DNA of 32,916 bases, taken from contig NZ_SPPB01000014.1 in NCBI RefSeq assembly GCF_004570605.1, positions 1 to 32,916 on the forward strand. Direction: 5' to 3'. The first letter of the stretch is position 1. Each line of letters starts with the position of its first letter. The position numbers were made by a program, and so were the translations under genes. Below the pieces are notes generated by a model, which saw nothing but the letters and a program-made list of their open reading frames with translations, was not told the DNA's origin and did no database searches. Origin of the DNA: Granulicatella sp. WM01 (GTDB taxonomy: Bacteria > Bacillota > Bacilli > Lactobacillales > Aerococcaceae). Shown in pieces: positions 9,317 to 16,465 of the stretch.

Positions 9317-11962
9317 TTAACGTTTATGAGCTAGGCGGAGGATGATTTTACATAATTCAACGATTGGAATAATCGAGAATGCAACGCCAAAAACAATGAG
9401 CCATTGTATACCTGATAGACTTGCGGAGTCGAAGAATGTGTTTACTCCTGGGATAATGACAACGGCTAATAATAGCATAGCCGAAACAACAACTGCGTAG
9501 TTGAACCATTTGTTTTGGAATGGTTTAGATGTGAACAATGAATCGTAAACGTATTTCACATTGAATGCGTGGAATAGTTGGATTAATCCTAATGTCACAA
9601 ATGCCATTGTTTGTGCTACTAAATGGTTATAGTGCATTTCAGCATACCAGTAAATTCCTAGTGTTAAACTAGCCTCTAAAATTCCTTGGTAAATAATGCT
9701 TTCTAAAACTCCGTTAGATAAGAAGTTTGAGCTTTTTCCACGAGGTTTTAATTGCATGACACCTTTATCGCTTTCTTCTAAACCTAGAGCGATGGCAGGG
9801 AATACGTCAGTTACCAAGTTAATCCATAAGATGTGAATAGGGGCTAAAATAGACCAACCAGCCATTGTGGCGATAAATAGAGTCAATACTTCACCTAAAT
9901 TGGCAGATAGTAGGTATTGTACGGCTTTTTGGATATTAGAAAATACTTTGCGTCCTTCTTCAACAGCAGCAACGATTGTTTTGAAGTTATCGTCTGCAAG
10001 AACCATATCAGAGGCACCTTTGGATACTTCTGTACCAGTAATTCCCATACCAATACCAATATCGGCAGCTTTTAATGACGGTGCATCATTAACACCGTCT
10101 CCAGTCATAGCAACAACTTTATTGTGTGATTGCCATGCTTTTACAATACGTACTTTATGTTCTGGTGATACACGAGCATAAACGGAATATTGAGCAACGT
10201 GTTGGCGTAGCTCTTCATCAGATAGTCCATCAAGTTGAGCACCGGTTAAGACGGCATCTGTTTGATTGTCTTCAATAATCCCTAGACGTTTTGCAATAGC
10301 TTCAGCGGTATCACGATGATCTCCTGTAATCATAATTGTACGAATACCTGCTTGTTTTGCTACAGCAATAGCTTCGGCAGCTTCTGTACGTTCAGGGTCA
10401 ATCATACCTACCAATCCAGCAAAAATAAGGTCTTTTTCGATTGTTTCAGAACTAATTGTTTCAGGTAATGCATCAATAAATGTATATGCTCCTGCTAAAA
10501 CGCGTAATGCTTGTCTAGCCATTGCGGAATTGTTTGCAGAAATCAATTGTTGAGTATCTTCGTTTAACGCTTCAATGGTTCCGTTGTTGTCATAAGATAC
10601 ACAACGATTTAATAATTGATCTGGAGCACCTTTTACAGCGACTAAATAGCGATTGTCTGGTAATTGATGAATAGTTGACATCAATTTACGATCAGAGTCA
10701 AACGGAACTTCGGCAATGCGTGGGTATTGACTTAACATATCTGAAATATTGATATGCTTATCTAACCCAAATTGGATAAATGCTGTTTCTGTTGGGTCAC
10801 CAATTAAATTTCCTGTAGCATCGAATTTTGTGTCGTTTGCTAGGATAACAGAACGAAGGACAGTTAAATCGGAAACAATATCTTCAGTAGAATCGTGGAG
10901 TTCATTGTTGTAAAAGATTTTTTCAACAGTCATCTGATTGAGTGTTAATGTTCCTGTTTTGTCAGAACAAATAATTTCTGTGCCTCCTAATGTTTCAACT
11001 GCAGGTAATTTACGCACAAGAGCTTGTTTATCTGCCATGGTACGTGTACCTAGGGCTAGAATAATGGTTGAAATAGCAGGTAAGCCTTCTGGAATAGCAG
11101 CAACTGCAATAGAAATAGCCGTTAAAAGCATGACAGTAGCTTCACGTCCTTGGAGTAAACCAATACCAAAGATGATAGCTGCAATAATTAAAATGGCAAT
11201 GGTTAACCATTTTCCAAGTTGATCTTGGTTTTCTTGAAGAGGTGTTTTGCTTTCTTTTTCTGATACAAGCATGCTTGCAATTTTTCCTACTTCAGTAGAC
11301 ATACCTGTAGCACATACAATTCCCATACCACGTCCATAAGTGACGTTTGTGCTTGAAAATGCCATGTTGATGCGATCGCCAATGCCAGCCTCTTGTGTTT
11401 CTGGGATAGTAAGAGATTTTTCAACTGGGACAGATTCACCTGTCAAAGCAGCCTCTTCAATTTTTAATGAATTGGCTTCAAGTAAACGTAGGTCTGCTGG
11501 AACAACATCTCCAGCTTCTAAAAGAACGATATCACCAATGACGATTTCTTCACTTTTTAAAGAAAGTGTATGCCCGTCACGGATAACACGTGCTGCTGGG
11601 GAAGCCATTTTTTTCAATGCGTTCACTGCCTCTTCAGCTTTTGCTTCTTGAGCAACACCTAAAACAGCGTTTAAGATAACAACGAGCATAATAATAATAG
11701 CATCATGGAAATCAGGTTCTCCCTCTACAAATGATACGACAACTGATGCAATGGCTGATATCACTAAAATAGCAATCATAAAGTCTTTGAATTGGTCAAT
11801 AAATTTTTGAAGCAGACTTCTTTTTTCGCCCTCTTCAAGAATGTTTTCACCGTATTTTTCAAGACGATGTTTTGCTTCTTGGGAACTTAATCCTGATTTT
11901 GAACTGTCTAAAGTAGCAAACACTTCTTGTTCTTCCATTGAGAAAAAATTTTGTTCTGACAT
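9317..11962 (-). CDS. P-type cation-transporting ATPase (type II, probable Mn2+/Ca2+ exporter)
   Basis: The 881-residue membrane pump has the full type II architecture. The N-terminal cation-ATPase domain comes first, then A domain 'EEAALTGESVPVEKS', M4 motif PEGLPA, phosphorylation motif SDKTGTLTLNQM (about residue 335) and nucleotide-binding KGAPD. The hinge is 'MTGDGVNDAPSLKAADIGIGMG', and M6 reads 'WINLVTDVFPAIALGLE', typical of Ca2+/Mn2+ pumps. About ten membrane segments are visible. By sequence alone it is a SERCA/PMR1-like Ca2+-ATPase. The yybP-ykoY (Mn2+) riboswitch in its leader points to Mn2+ export, as for L. lactis YoaB and S. pneumoniae MgtA. RBS AAGGAGG lies 8 nt before ATG. 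It is monocistronic, closed by its own terminator. Confidence 0.93.
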   Translation of the reverse strand: MSEQNFFSMEEQEVFATLDSSKSGLSSQEAKHRLEKYGENILEEGEKRSLLQKFIDQFKDFMIAILVISAIASVVVSFVEGEPDFHDAIIIMLVVILNAVLGVAQEAKAEEAVNALKKMASPAARVIRDGHTLSLKSEEIVIGDIVLLEAGDVVPADLRLLEANSLKIEEAALTGESVPVEKSLTIPETQEAGIGDRINMAFSSTNVTYGRGMGIVCATGMSTEVGKIASMLVSEKESKTPLQENQDQLGKWLTIAILIIAAIIFGIGLLQGREATVMLLTAISIAVAAIPEGLPAISTIILALGTRTMADKQALVRKLPAVETLGGTEIICSDKTGTLTLNQMTVEKIFYNNELHDSTEDIVSDLTVLRSVILANDTKFDATGNLIGDPTETAFIQFGLDKHINISDMLSQYPRIAEVPFDSDRKLMSTIHQLPDNRYLVAVKGAPDQLLNRCVSYDNNGTIEALNEDTQQLISANNSAMARQALRVLAGAYTFIDALPETISSETIEKDLIFAGLVGMIDPERTEAAEAIAVAKQAGIRTIMITGDHRDTAEAIAKRLGIIEDNQTDAVLTGAQLDGLSDEELRQHVAQYSVYARVSPEHKVRIVKAWQSHNKVVAMTGDGVNDAPSLKAADIGIGMGITGTEVSKGASDMVLADDNFKTIVAAVEEGRKVFSNIQKAVQYLLSANLGEVLTLFIATMAGWSILAPIHILWINLVTDVFPAIALGLEESDKGVMQLKPRGKSSNFLSNGVLESIIYQGILEASLTLGIYWYAEMHYNHLVAQTMAFVTLGLIQLFHAFNVKYVYDSLFTSKPFQNKWFNYAVVVSAMLLLAVVIIPGVNTFFDSASLSGIQWLIVFGVAFSIIPIVELCKIILRLAHKR

Positions 11963-11994
11963 AAATGTCCTCCTTGATATTTTTAATCACGCTT

Positions 11995-12040
11995 AATAAG
12001 AAAAAGACTTACAGATACAACGTGCTGTATCTATAAGTCT
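11995..12040 (-). terminator. Riboswitch expression-platform terminator
   Basis: On the minus strand AGACTTATAGATACA (12040-12026) pairs with the segment 12019-12005, with one G-U, around a 6-nt loop. TTTTTCTTATT follows. Its 5' arm overlaps the 3' strand of the aptamer P1 helix (GTGAGACTT), so ligand-bound aptamer and terminator are mutually exclusive. Confidence 0.85.
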
Positions 12041-12113
12041 CACCGTTTAAGATAACACCAGCGTATGCTTGTTGTTGATGTTACCGCACTACGTGCCAGT
12101 TACTCCCTTATAT
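12033..12113 (-). promoter_or_regulatory. yybP-ykoY (manganese) riboswitch
   Basis: On the minus strand the leader contains AAGGGAGTAAC (P1 5' strand), a helix GGCACG..GTGC, GGTAACATCAACAACAAGCA, then GCTGGTGTTATC and the closing GGTGAGACTTA. The GGGAGTA, CATCAAC and GTGAGAC segments are hallmarks of the yybP-ykoY family, whose aptamers bind Mn2+ and switch efflux genes on. The terminator immediately downstream shares the P1 3' strand, giving an ON switch at high Mn2+. It was identified by eye from the conserved segments. Confidence 0.88.
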
Positions 12114-12133
12114 ATCGTCATTATTTGAACATA

Positions 12134-12162
12134 AGTATATCTAATTTTTAGAGAAAATGCAA
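12134..12162 (-). promoter_or_regulatory. Promoter of the riboswitch-ATPase transcript
   Basis: On the minus strand TTGCAT (12162-12157) and TATACT (12139-12134) are 17 bp apart. Transcription would start about 15 nt upstream of the aptamer. Confidence 0.75.
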
Positions 12163-12299
12163 GATGTTATTTGATATTTTTCGTGAAAAGTGTTCAAATA
12201 GAAGAATGTGTTTCATAATGATGAGTTAAAAAAGGTGCTATAAGCAAATAGAGTCTAGTTAATTCATAAAAACATAACTGTTTTTTCATTGAAAAACTA

Positions 12300-12329
12300 T
12301 TGACGTTAAAAACGTTAACATGGTATTCT
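12300..12329 (+). promoter_or_regulatory. Main eut operon promoter
   Basis: TTGACG (12300-12305) and TATTCT (12324-12329) are 18 bp apart. They are followed by an untranslated leader of about 95 nt with hairpins and a terminator before eutG. A cre-like site fills the spacer. Confidence 0.72.
12307..12320. promoter_or_regulatory. cre-like CcpA operator inside the eut promoter
   Basis: TAAAAACGTTAACA matches the catabolite-responsive consensus TGWAANCGNTNWCA at 13 of 14 positions; only the second base differs. It occupies the -35/-10 spacer, a position where bound CcpA would block RNA polymerase. This implies glucose repression of ethanolamine use, which is inference from the site. Confidence 0.65.
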
Positions 12330-12337
12330 TATACATA

Positions 12338-12410
12338 GGGCACAAAGGCGTGTTTAACAACAAGGTGCGTAGAGTTCCCCAATGAAAATCACTCTACTTC
12401 CTTCTTAATT
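12338..12410 (+). terminator. eutG leader: candidate ANTAR hairpin plus terminator
   Basis: GTAGAGT (12369-12375) pairs with ACTCTAC (12391-12397) across a 15-nt loop and is followed by TTCCTTCTTAATT, a leader terminator. Upstream, GGGCAC (12338-12343) and GTGTTT (12350-12355) flank the hexaloop AAAGGC, with A at position 1 and G at position 4 as in ANTAR targets. A second hexaloop hairpin overlapping the terminator is expected, but I could not resolve one here. The full dual-hairpin assignment is therefore tentative for this leader. Confidence 0.5.
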
Positions 12411-12431
12411 GATTTAGGAAAGGAGAGTTCT

Positions 12432-13568
12432 ATGGAAAAAATAGTATACAAGACAGAATTATGTTTTGGTACAGATGCTCTACAACAATTAGAGCAGTAC
12501 AAGAATGAAAGTTTTTTAGTTGTGATCGACCCATTTTTAAAAGGAACAGAACAATTAGAAAATATATTACATCGTATTGATTCAAGTAATCAAGTACATG
12601 TATTTAGTGAAATTATTCCAGATCCTCCGATTGAAGTTGTTGTAAAAGGCATTCAAGAAGGAGCAGGAAAACATATAACAATCGTAATGGCGATTGGTGG
12701 AGGTTCAGCTATTGATGCTTCAAAAGCTATTTATTATTTTGGGAAACAACAACAAGTATTCCAAAATGCTACATTGATTGTTATTCCAACAACTAGTGGA
12801 ACAGGCTCTGAAGTGACAGATTTTTCAATTATTACAGATAGTGAAAAAGGGACAAAATATCCATTGATTTCTCGTGATATTTTGCCAGATGTTGCTATTT
12901 TAGATCCGGCTATTGTTGCGACTTTACCAAAAAATATTACAGCAGATACAGGTATGGACGTTTTAACTCACGCTATAGAAGCGTATGTGTCTGTTAAAGC
13001 GACAGATTTTTCAGATGCTCTAGCAGAAAAAGCTATTAAATTAGTGTTTGAGTATTTACCAAAAGCGTATGCAAATGGAAATGATATGGAAGCTCGTGAG
13101 AAAATGCATAATGCTTCAACTTTAGCAGGGATGGCATTTAATACAGCTTCACTAGGGTTAAATCATGGAATTGCTCATGCAGCGGGTGCTAAATTCCATG
13201 TGCCACATGGGCGATTAAATAGTATCATTATGCCACATCTTATTCGATATAATGCTAATATGAGTAAAACAGGTAAAATAGGTTTTGATAAACGTGCGGC
13301 ACAACGTTATCGTCAAATAGCTAACCTAATAGGCTGCTCAGCAAGTAATGATGCTATGGGTGTTCGTCAATTAATTACGGCTATTCAAAAACTACAAAAA
13401 GCATTAGATATGCCAGCAAGTTTGAAAGAATATGGTGTAGAATCACAAACATTTGTTGATTATTTAGAAGAAGTTGCTAAGGCGGCTATTAAAGATAGAT
13501 GTACAGATACAAATCCACGTGTTCCGAAAGTAGAAGAAGTTGTGGAGTTGTTAAAAGCTATGTATTAG
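12432..13568 (+). CDS. eutG: Iron-containing alcohol dehydrogenase EutG
   Basis: The 378-residue group III alcohol dehydrogenase reduces acetaldehyde to ethanol and regenerates NAD+ for EutE. It has the N-terminal NAD-binding Rossmann-like half with GGGSAIDASKAI, then IPTTSGTGSEVT. The C-terminal metal half carries iron ligands in 'DTGMDVLTHAIEAYVS' and in 'GLNHGIAHAAGAKFHVPHGRLN'. Length matches EutG/PduQ (about 370-395). RBS AAAGGAGAG is 6 nt upstream. It is the first gene of the operon, and no encapsulation helix is visible at either terminus. A generic Fe-ADH role is possible, but position argues for EutG. Confidence 0.9.
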   Translation: MEKIVYKTELCFGTDALQQLEQYKNESFLVVIDPFLKGTEQLENILHRIDSSNQVHVFSEIIPDPPIEVVVKGIQEGAGKHITIVMAIGGGSAIDASKAIYYFGKQQQVFQNATLIVIPTTSGTGSEVTDFSIITDSEKGTKYPLISRDILPDVAILDPAIVATLPKNITADTGMDVLTHAIEAYVSVKATDFSDALAEKAIKLVFEYLPKAYANGNDMEAREKMHNASTLAGMAFNTASLGLNHGIAHAAGAKFHVPHGRLNSIIMPHLIRYNANMSKTGKIGFDKRAAQRYRQIANLIGCSASNDAMGVRQLITAIQKLQKALDMPASLKEYGVESQTFVDYLEEVAKAAIKDRCTDTNPRVPKVEEVVELLKAMY

Positions 13569-13603
13569 ACATAGAATTGAATGTATAGTAAGAGGTGAAT
13601 TGT

Positions 13604-13948
13604 TTGGAAGAGAAACAAAGAGTTATTCAAGAATATGTTCCGGGTAAACAAATCACTTTGGCACATTTGATTGCCAATCCTGATGATGTGATTTTTGAAA
13701 AATTAGGATTGATGGTAGACTCAAAAGAAGCGATTGGCGTTTTGACAATTACACCTAGTGAAGCGGCTATTATTGCGGTGGATATTGCAACTAAGGCAGC
13801 AGGTGTACAAGTTGGATTTGTTGATCGTTTTAGTGGTTCAGTTGTACTGACTGGAGATGTTTCTTCAGTTGAGGCAGCTTTAAGAGCGGTCAATGATGGG
13901 TTAGAGAGTATTTTAGGTTTTGCTGTTGCAACAGTAACACGTACATAA
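13604..13948 (+). CDS. eutS: Microcompartment shell protein EutS (first copy)
   Basis: From TTG 13604 the protein is 114 residues with a single BMC domain. It opens with the EutS signature '[22 protein letters not shown]' and continues with '[40 protein letters not shown]'. E. coli EutS is 111 residues and forms a bent hexamer in the ethanolamine microcompartment shell. TTG 13604 is chosen over GTG 13595 because the latter lies within the RBS (AGAGGTG). It also aligns with the start of the neighbouring paralogue. It is followed after 30 nt by a second eutS. Confidence 0.93.
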   Translation: MEEKQRVIQEYVPGKQITLAHLIANPDDVIFEKLGLMVDSKEAIGVLTITPSEAAIIAVDIATKAAGVQVGFVDRFSGSVVLTGDVSSVEAALRAVNDGLESILGFAVATVTRT

Positions 13949-13978
13949 TACTAGTCAATCATGAAAGAGGGTGCCTAA

Positions 13979-14323
13979 GTGGAAAAGAAAAAACGAGTGA
14001 TTCAAGAGTCAGTTCCCGGCAAACAAATTACTCTGGCACATGTGATAGCTAATCCAGATCCTATTATTTTTGAGCGGATTAATTTAGTCACAAAAAATCA
14101 AGATGCTATAGGTATATTGCACATGACACCAAGAGAAACGGCAATGATTGCTGCTGATGTGGCAAGAAAAGACTCTGGTGTAGAGATTGGATATGTTGAT
14201 CGATTTAAAGGCTCTGTTGTTATGATGGGAAGTGTTTCTTCAGTTGAGTCAGCTATAGAGGCGGTTATTGATGACTTAGTTAATCGACTAGGTTTCAAAC
14301 GTACGGTTATTACTAGAACGTGA
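13979..14323 (+). CDS. eutS: Microcompartment shell protein EutS (second copy)
   Basis: A 114-residue paralogue of the gene just upstream, sharing roughly half or more of its residues by eye ([30 protein letters not shown]). It starts at GTG 13979. Differences cluster in the middle (KNQDAIGILHMTPRETAMIAADVARKDSGVEIG), which would alter the pore and the hexamer interface. Both copies retain the whole BMC fold and neither is broken. They may form mixed hexamers or be used under different conditions. RBS AAAGAGGGTG is upstream. Confidence 0.92.
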   Translation: MEKKKRVIQESVPGKQITLAHVIANPDPIIFERINLVTKNQDAIGILHMTPRETAMIAADVARKDSGVEIGYVDRFKGSVVMMGSVSSVESAIEAVIDDLVNRLGFKRTVITRT

Positions 14324-14358
14324 TGGAATATCTTAATAATGAATTAGGAGAAAAGGCG

Positions 14359-14934
14359 ATGAAAGGAAAAATTATAATTGTTGATGATGAGCCAATGACA
14401 CGATTGGACATTAAAGACATTCTAGAAGAAAATGGCTACAAAGTAGTGGCTGAAGCAACAGATGGTTTTGAGGCAATCGAGAGCTGTCGCCAACATCATC
14501 CAGATTTAGTGATTATGGATATTAAAATGCCTTTATTAGATGGGCTAACTGCGGCAAAGAAAATCCTTGATGATCGTTTGGCGAATAGTGTTATTTTATT
14601 GTCAGCTTTTAGTGACGAGGGGTACACTCAACGTGCTAAAGAGTACGGGGTTAGTGGTTACTTGGTCAAACCTTTAGATGCTAAATCTTTAATTCCAACA
14701 GTTGAAGTAGCTATTAGTAATGGAATCAGAACACAAGCGTTATCAGATGAAATTGCACGTGTGACACGAAAATTAGAAGATAGAATTATTATCGAAAGAG
14801 CTAAGGGTGTCGTTATGAAAAGAGAAGGATTAAGCGAAGAAGAAGCGTTTAAGAAAATTAGAACGATAAGCATGCAAAAACGTTCACCTATGGTAGATAT
14901 TGCAAAATTGTTGGTGTTGAATGATGAAATATAA
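14359..14934 (+). CDS. eutV: Response regulator EutV with ANTAR antitermination domain
   Basis: The 191-residue protein has an N-terminal receiver domain (acidic pocket VDDEP, phospho-acceptor Asp54 in 'LVIMDIKMPLLDG', conserved K in YLVKPLD). An ANTAR RNA-binding domain follows at about 125-190 ('RKLEDRIIIERAKGVVMKREGLSEEEAFKKIR'). Phosphorylated EutV binds paired hexaloop hairpins in eut mRNA leaders and prevents terminator formation. A target of this kind is seen before eutA. The start at 14359 has RBS AGGAG 8 nt upstream. A longer frame from 14320 would run over the eutS stop without a good RBS. The 3' end overlaps eutW by 14 nt, so the pair is coupled. Confidence 0.94.
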   Translation: MKGKIIIVDDEPMTRLDIKDILEENGYKVVAEATDGFEAIESCRQHHPDLVIMDIKMPLLDGLTAAKKILDDRLANSVILLSAFSDEGYTQRAKEYGVSGYLVKPLDAKSLIPTVEVAISNGIRTQALSDEIARVTRKLEDRIIIERAKGVVMKREGLSEEEAFKKIRTISMQKRSPMVDIAKLLVLNDEI

Positions 14935-16360
14935 GAAAATAATTCAAGAACTTTGTCACAAAGAAACAGACTTAAGCCAAGAAGATATTGATTACTTAGT
15001 CGAACAAGCACAGCGTTTATTAGACAATGCATTGTATGAAGATGAAGATGTCTTTATTGATGTAGAATCAAGTTATTCGCAAGAAGCGGTTGTTGTGTTT
15101 CACAAACCACCAAAGAATAAAGCAAGCTTATACCAAAATCAAATTGTTGGGCAACATGCTTATCAAAAAAATGAACCTGGTGTATTAAGAACATTACGTA
15201 CTGGTGCTATTACGATAGGTTTGTCAGCTCTTTCTCAAGAAGGAGTATCTATTCAACAACGTGTTTATCCGATTTCTCGTGAAAAAGGAAATGTTATTGG
15301 TGTTGTAATCGTTGAAACAGATGTAACCAAAGAATTGGATGCGCATTTTACAAAGAAAGATAAAAAAGACGTTTATACAATTACAAATGCTCTTTCGGAA
15401 TTAGAGCAGATAACCGTTTCTCAATATATCCAAGATGCAATTCTGTTGTTTAACGAGCATGGAATTTTAAAACAGCACAATCCCTCTGCTACGCTATATT
15501 ATACCGAAAAATTTGGGTATATGGATAATCTGTTGGGGTTGCACTACGATAATTTAGCTTTAGATTCCTATAGTTTTGAAGAAATTAAAGCGTTATTTGA
15601 GTCAAATGAATGGGCTGAAGAGCAAGTTGTTGAAGTCAAATATGGGCACCATTTCTTCCAATTGAAACGTGCGTATGTTGAAAAATTTAAAACATTAGTC
15701 ATGATTTTTAAAGATATTACAGATACGAAAAAGCATGAACAAGAATTGGTTAGCAAATCTGTGGCTTTAAGAGAAATGAATCACCGTATAAAAAATAATT
15801 TACAAACAGTCATGTCGTTGTTAAGATTGCAAGCTAGACGAAGTAATGATACGGTTAAAGCGTTGTTAATGGACAGTATTAGTCGTATTTTTGCTATCTC
15901 AGCAACGCATGAGTTGTTGTCTAAGGAAACAAATGACAGAGTTAATGTGTTTAAAGTTATAGAAGCGGTTATTGAAAATATCAAACGCATTTGTGTTGAA
16001 CAGAGCGATGTAGATGTGATTTTAGATGTTGATTCTGGTATTTATCTAGATAGTAATCGTGCAGTTGCTATGTCATTAATTGTCAATGAGCTTGTTCAAA
16101 ATAGTTTTAATCATGCCTTTGTTAAAAATGAAGGAAAAGTTGATAAAAAACAAAGAATACACTTGCAAATTTTCGAAAAAAATGGTTTAATGTTTATGAA
16201 AGCTAGTGACAATGGAAAGGGTTACAGTAGAGAAGTCGTGACTTCAGACCATTTAGGGTTGAAAATTGTTGAAGAATTTGTCAAAACGAAGTTGCTAGGT
16301 AAAATCAAAGTGCGTTCAGATGAAAAGGGCACTTTAACTACAGTTTCATTTAAAATTTAA
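14921..16360 (+). CDS. eutW: Sensor histidine kinase EutW
   Basis: A 479-residue soluble kinase without clear membrane segments. An N-terminal sensor region (about 1-150) is followed by a PAS-like segment ('AILLFNEHGILKQHNPSATLYY'). A HisKA_2 phospho-acceptor box REMNHRIKNNLQTVMSLLRL has its histidine at about residue 288. The ATPase domain shows LIVNELVQNSFNHAF (N box) and DNGKGYS (G box). The known role is to sense ethanolamine and phosphorylate EutV. ATG 14921 lies inside eutV, and a second ATG follows at 14924. The combination with an ANTAR-type regulator is diagnostic of the Gram-positive eut system. Confidence 0.93.
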   Translation: MMKYKKIIQELCHKETDLSQEDIDYLVEQAQRLLDNALYEDEDVFIDVESSYSQEAVVVFHKPPKNKASLYQNQIVGQHAYQKNEPGVLRTLRTGAITIGLSALSQEGVSIQQRVYPISREKGNVIGVVIVETDVTKELDAHFTKKDKKDVYTITNALSELEQITVSQYIQDAILLFNEHGILKQHNPSATLYYTEKFGYMDNLLGLHYDNLALDSYSFEEIKALFESNEWAEEQVVEVKYGHHFFQLKRAYVEKFKTLVMIFKDITDTKKHEQELVSKSVALREMNHRIKNNLQTVMSLLRLQARRSNDTVKALLMDSISRIFAISATHELLSKETNDRVNVFKVIEAVIENIKRICVEQSDVDVILDVDSGIYLDSNRAVAMSLIVNELVQNSFNHAFVKNEGKVDKKQRIHLQIFEKNGLMFMKASDNGKGYSREVVTSDHLGLKIVEEFVKTKLLGKIKVRSDEKGTLTTVSFKI

Positions 16361-16364
16361 TAGT

Positions 16365-16400
16365 GACTGACAATGAGGTCGGTCTTAGCAATGGCGCTAG
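16365..16400 (+). promoter_or_regulatory. Dual-hairpin ANTAR (EutV) target before eutA
   Basis: Hairpin P1 is GACTGAC (16365-16371), hexaloop AATGAG and GTCGGTC (16378-16384). Hairpin P2 is TTAGC (16385-16389), hexaloop AATGGC and GCTAG (16396-16400). Both loops have A at position 1 and G at position 4, the ANTAR recognition signature. P2 abuts the 5' arm of the terminator that follows, so EutV binding would favour antitermination into eutA. Confidence 0.88.
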
Positions 16401-16453
16401 TTAACGGTTTAGTTATTTTTATGGACTAATCCGGTAATTTTGCGTCTTTTTTT
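16401..16453 (+). terminator. Regulated terminator before eutA
   Basis: TTAACGGTTTAGT (16401-16413) pairs with ACTAATCCGGTAA (16425-16437) with two mismatches, followed by TTTTGCGTCTTTTTTT. The 5' arm begins directly at the end of ANTAR hairpin P2. The eutA RBS GGAGGTG sits immediately after the T run. Confidence 0.85.
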
Positions 16454-16465
16454 GGAGGTGTACAC

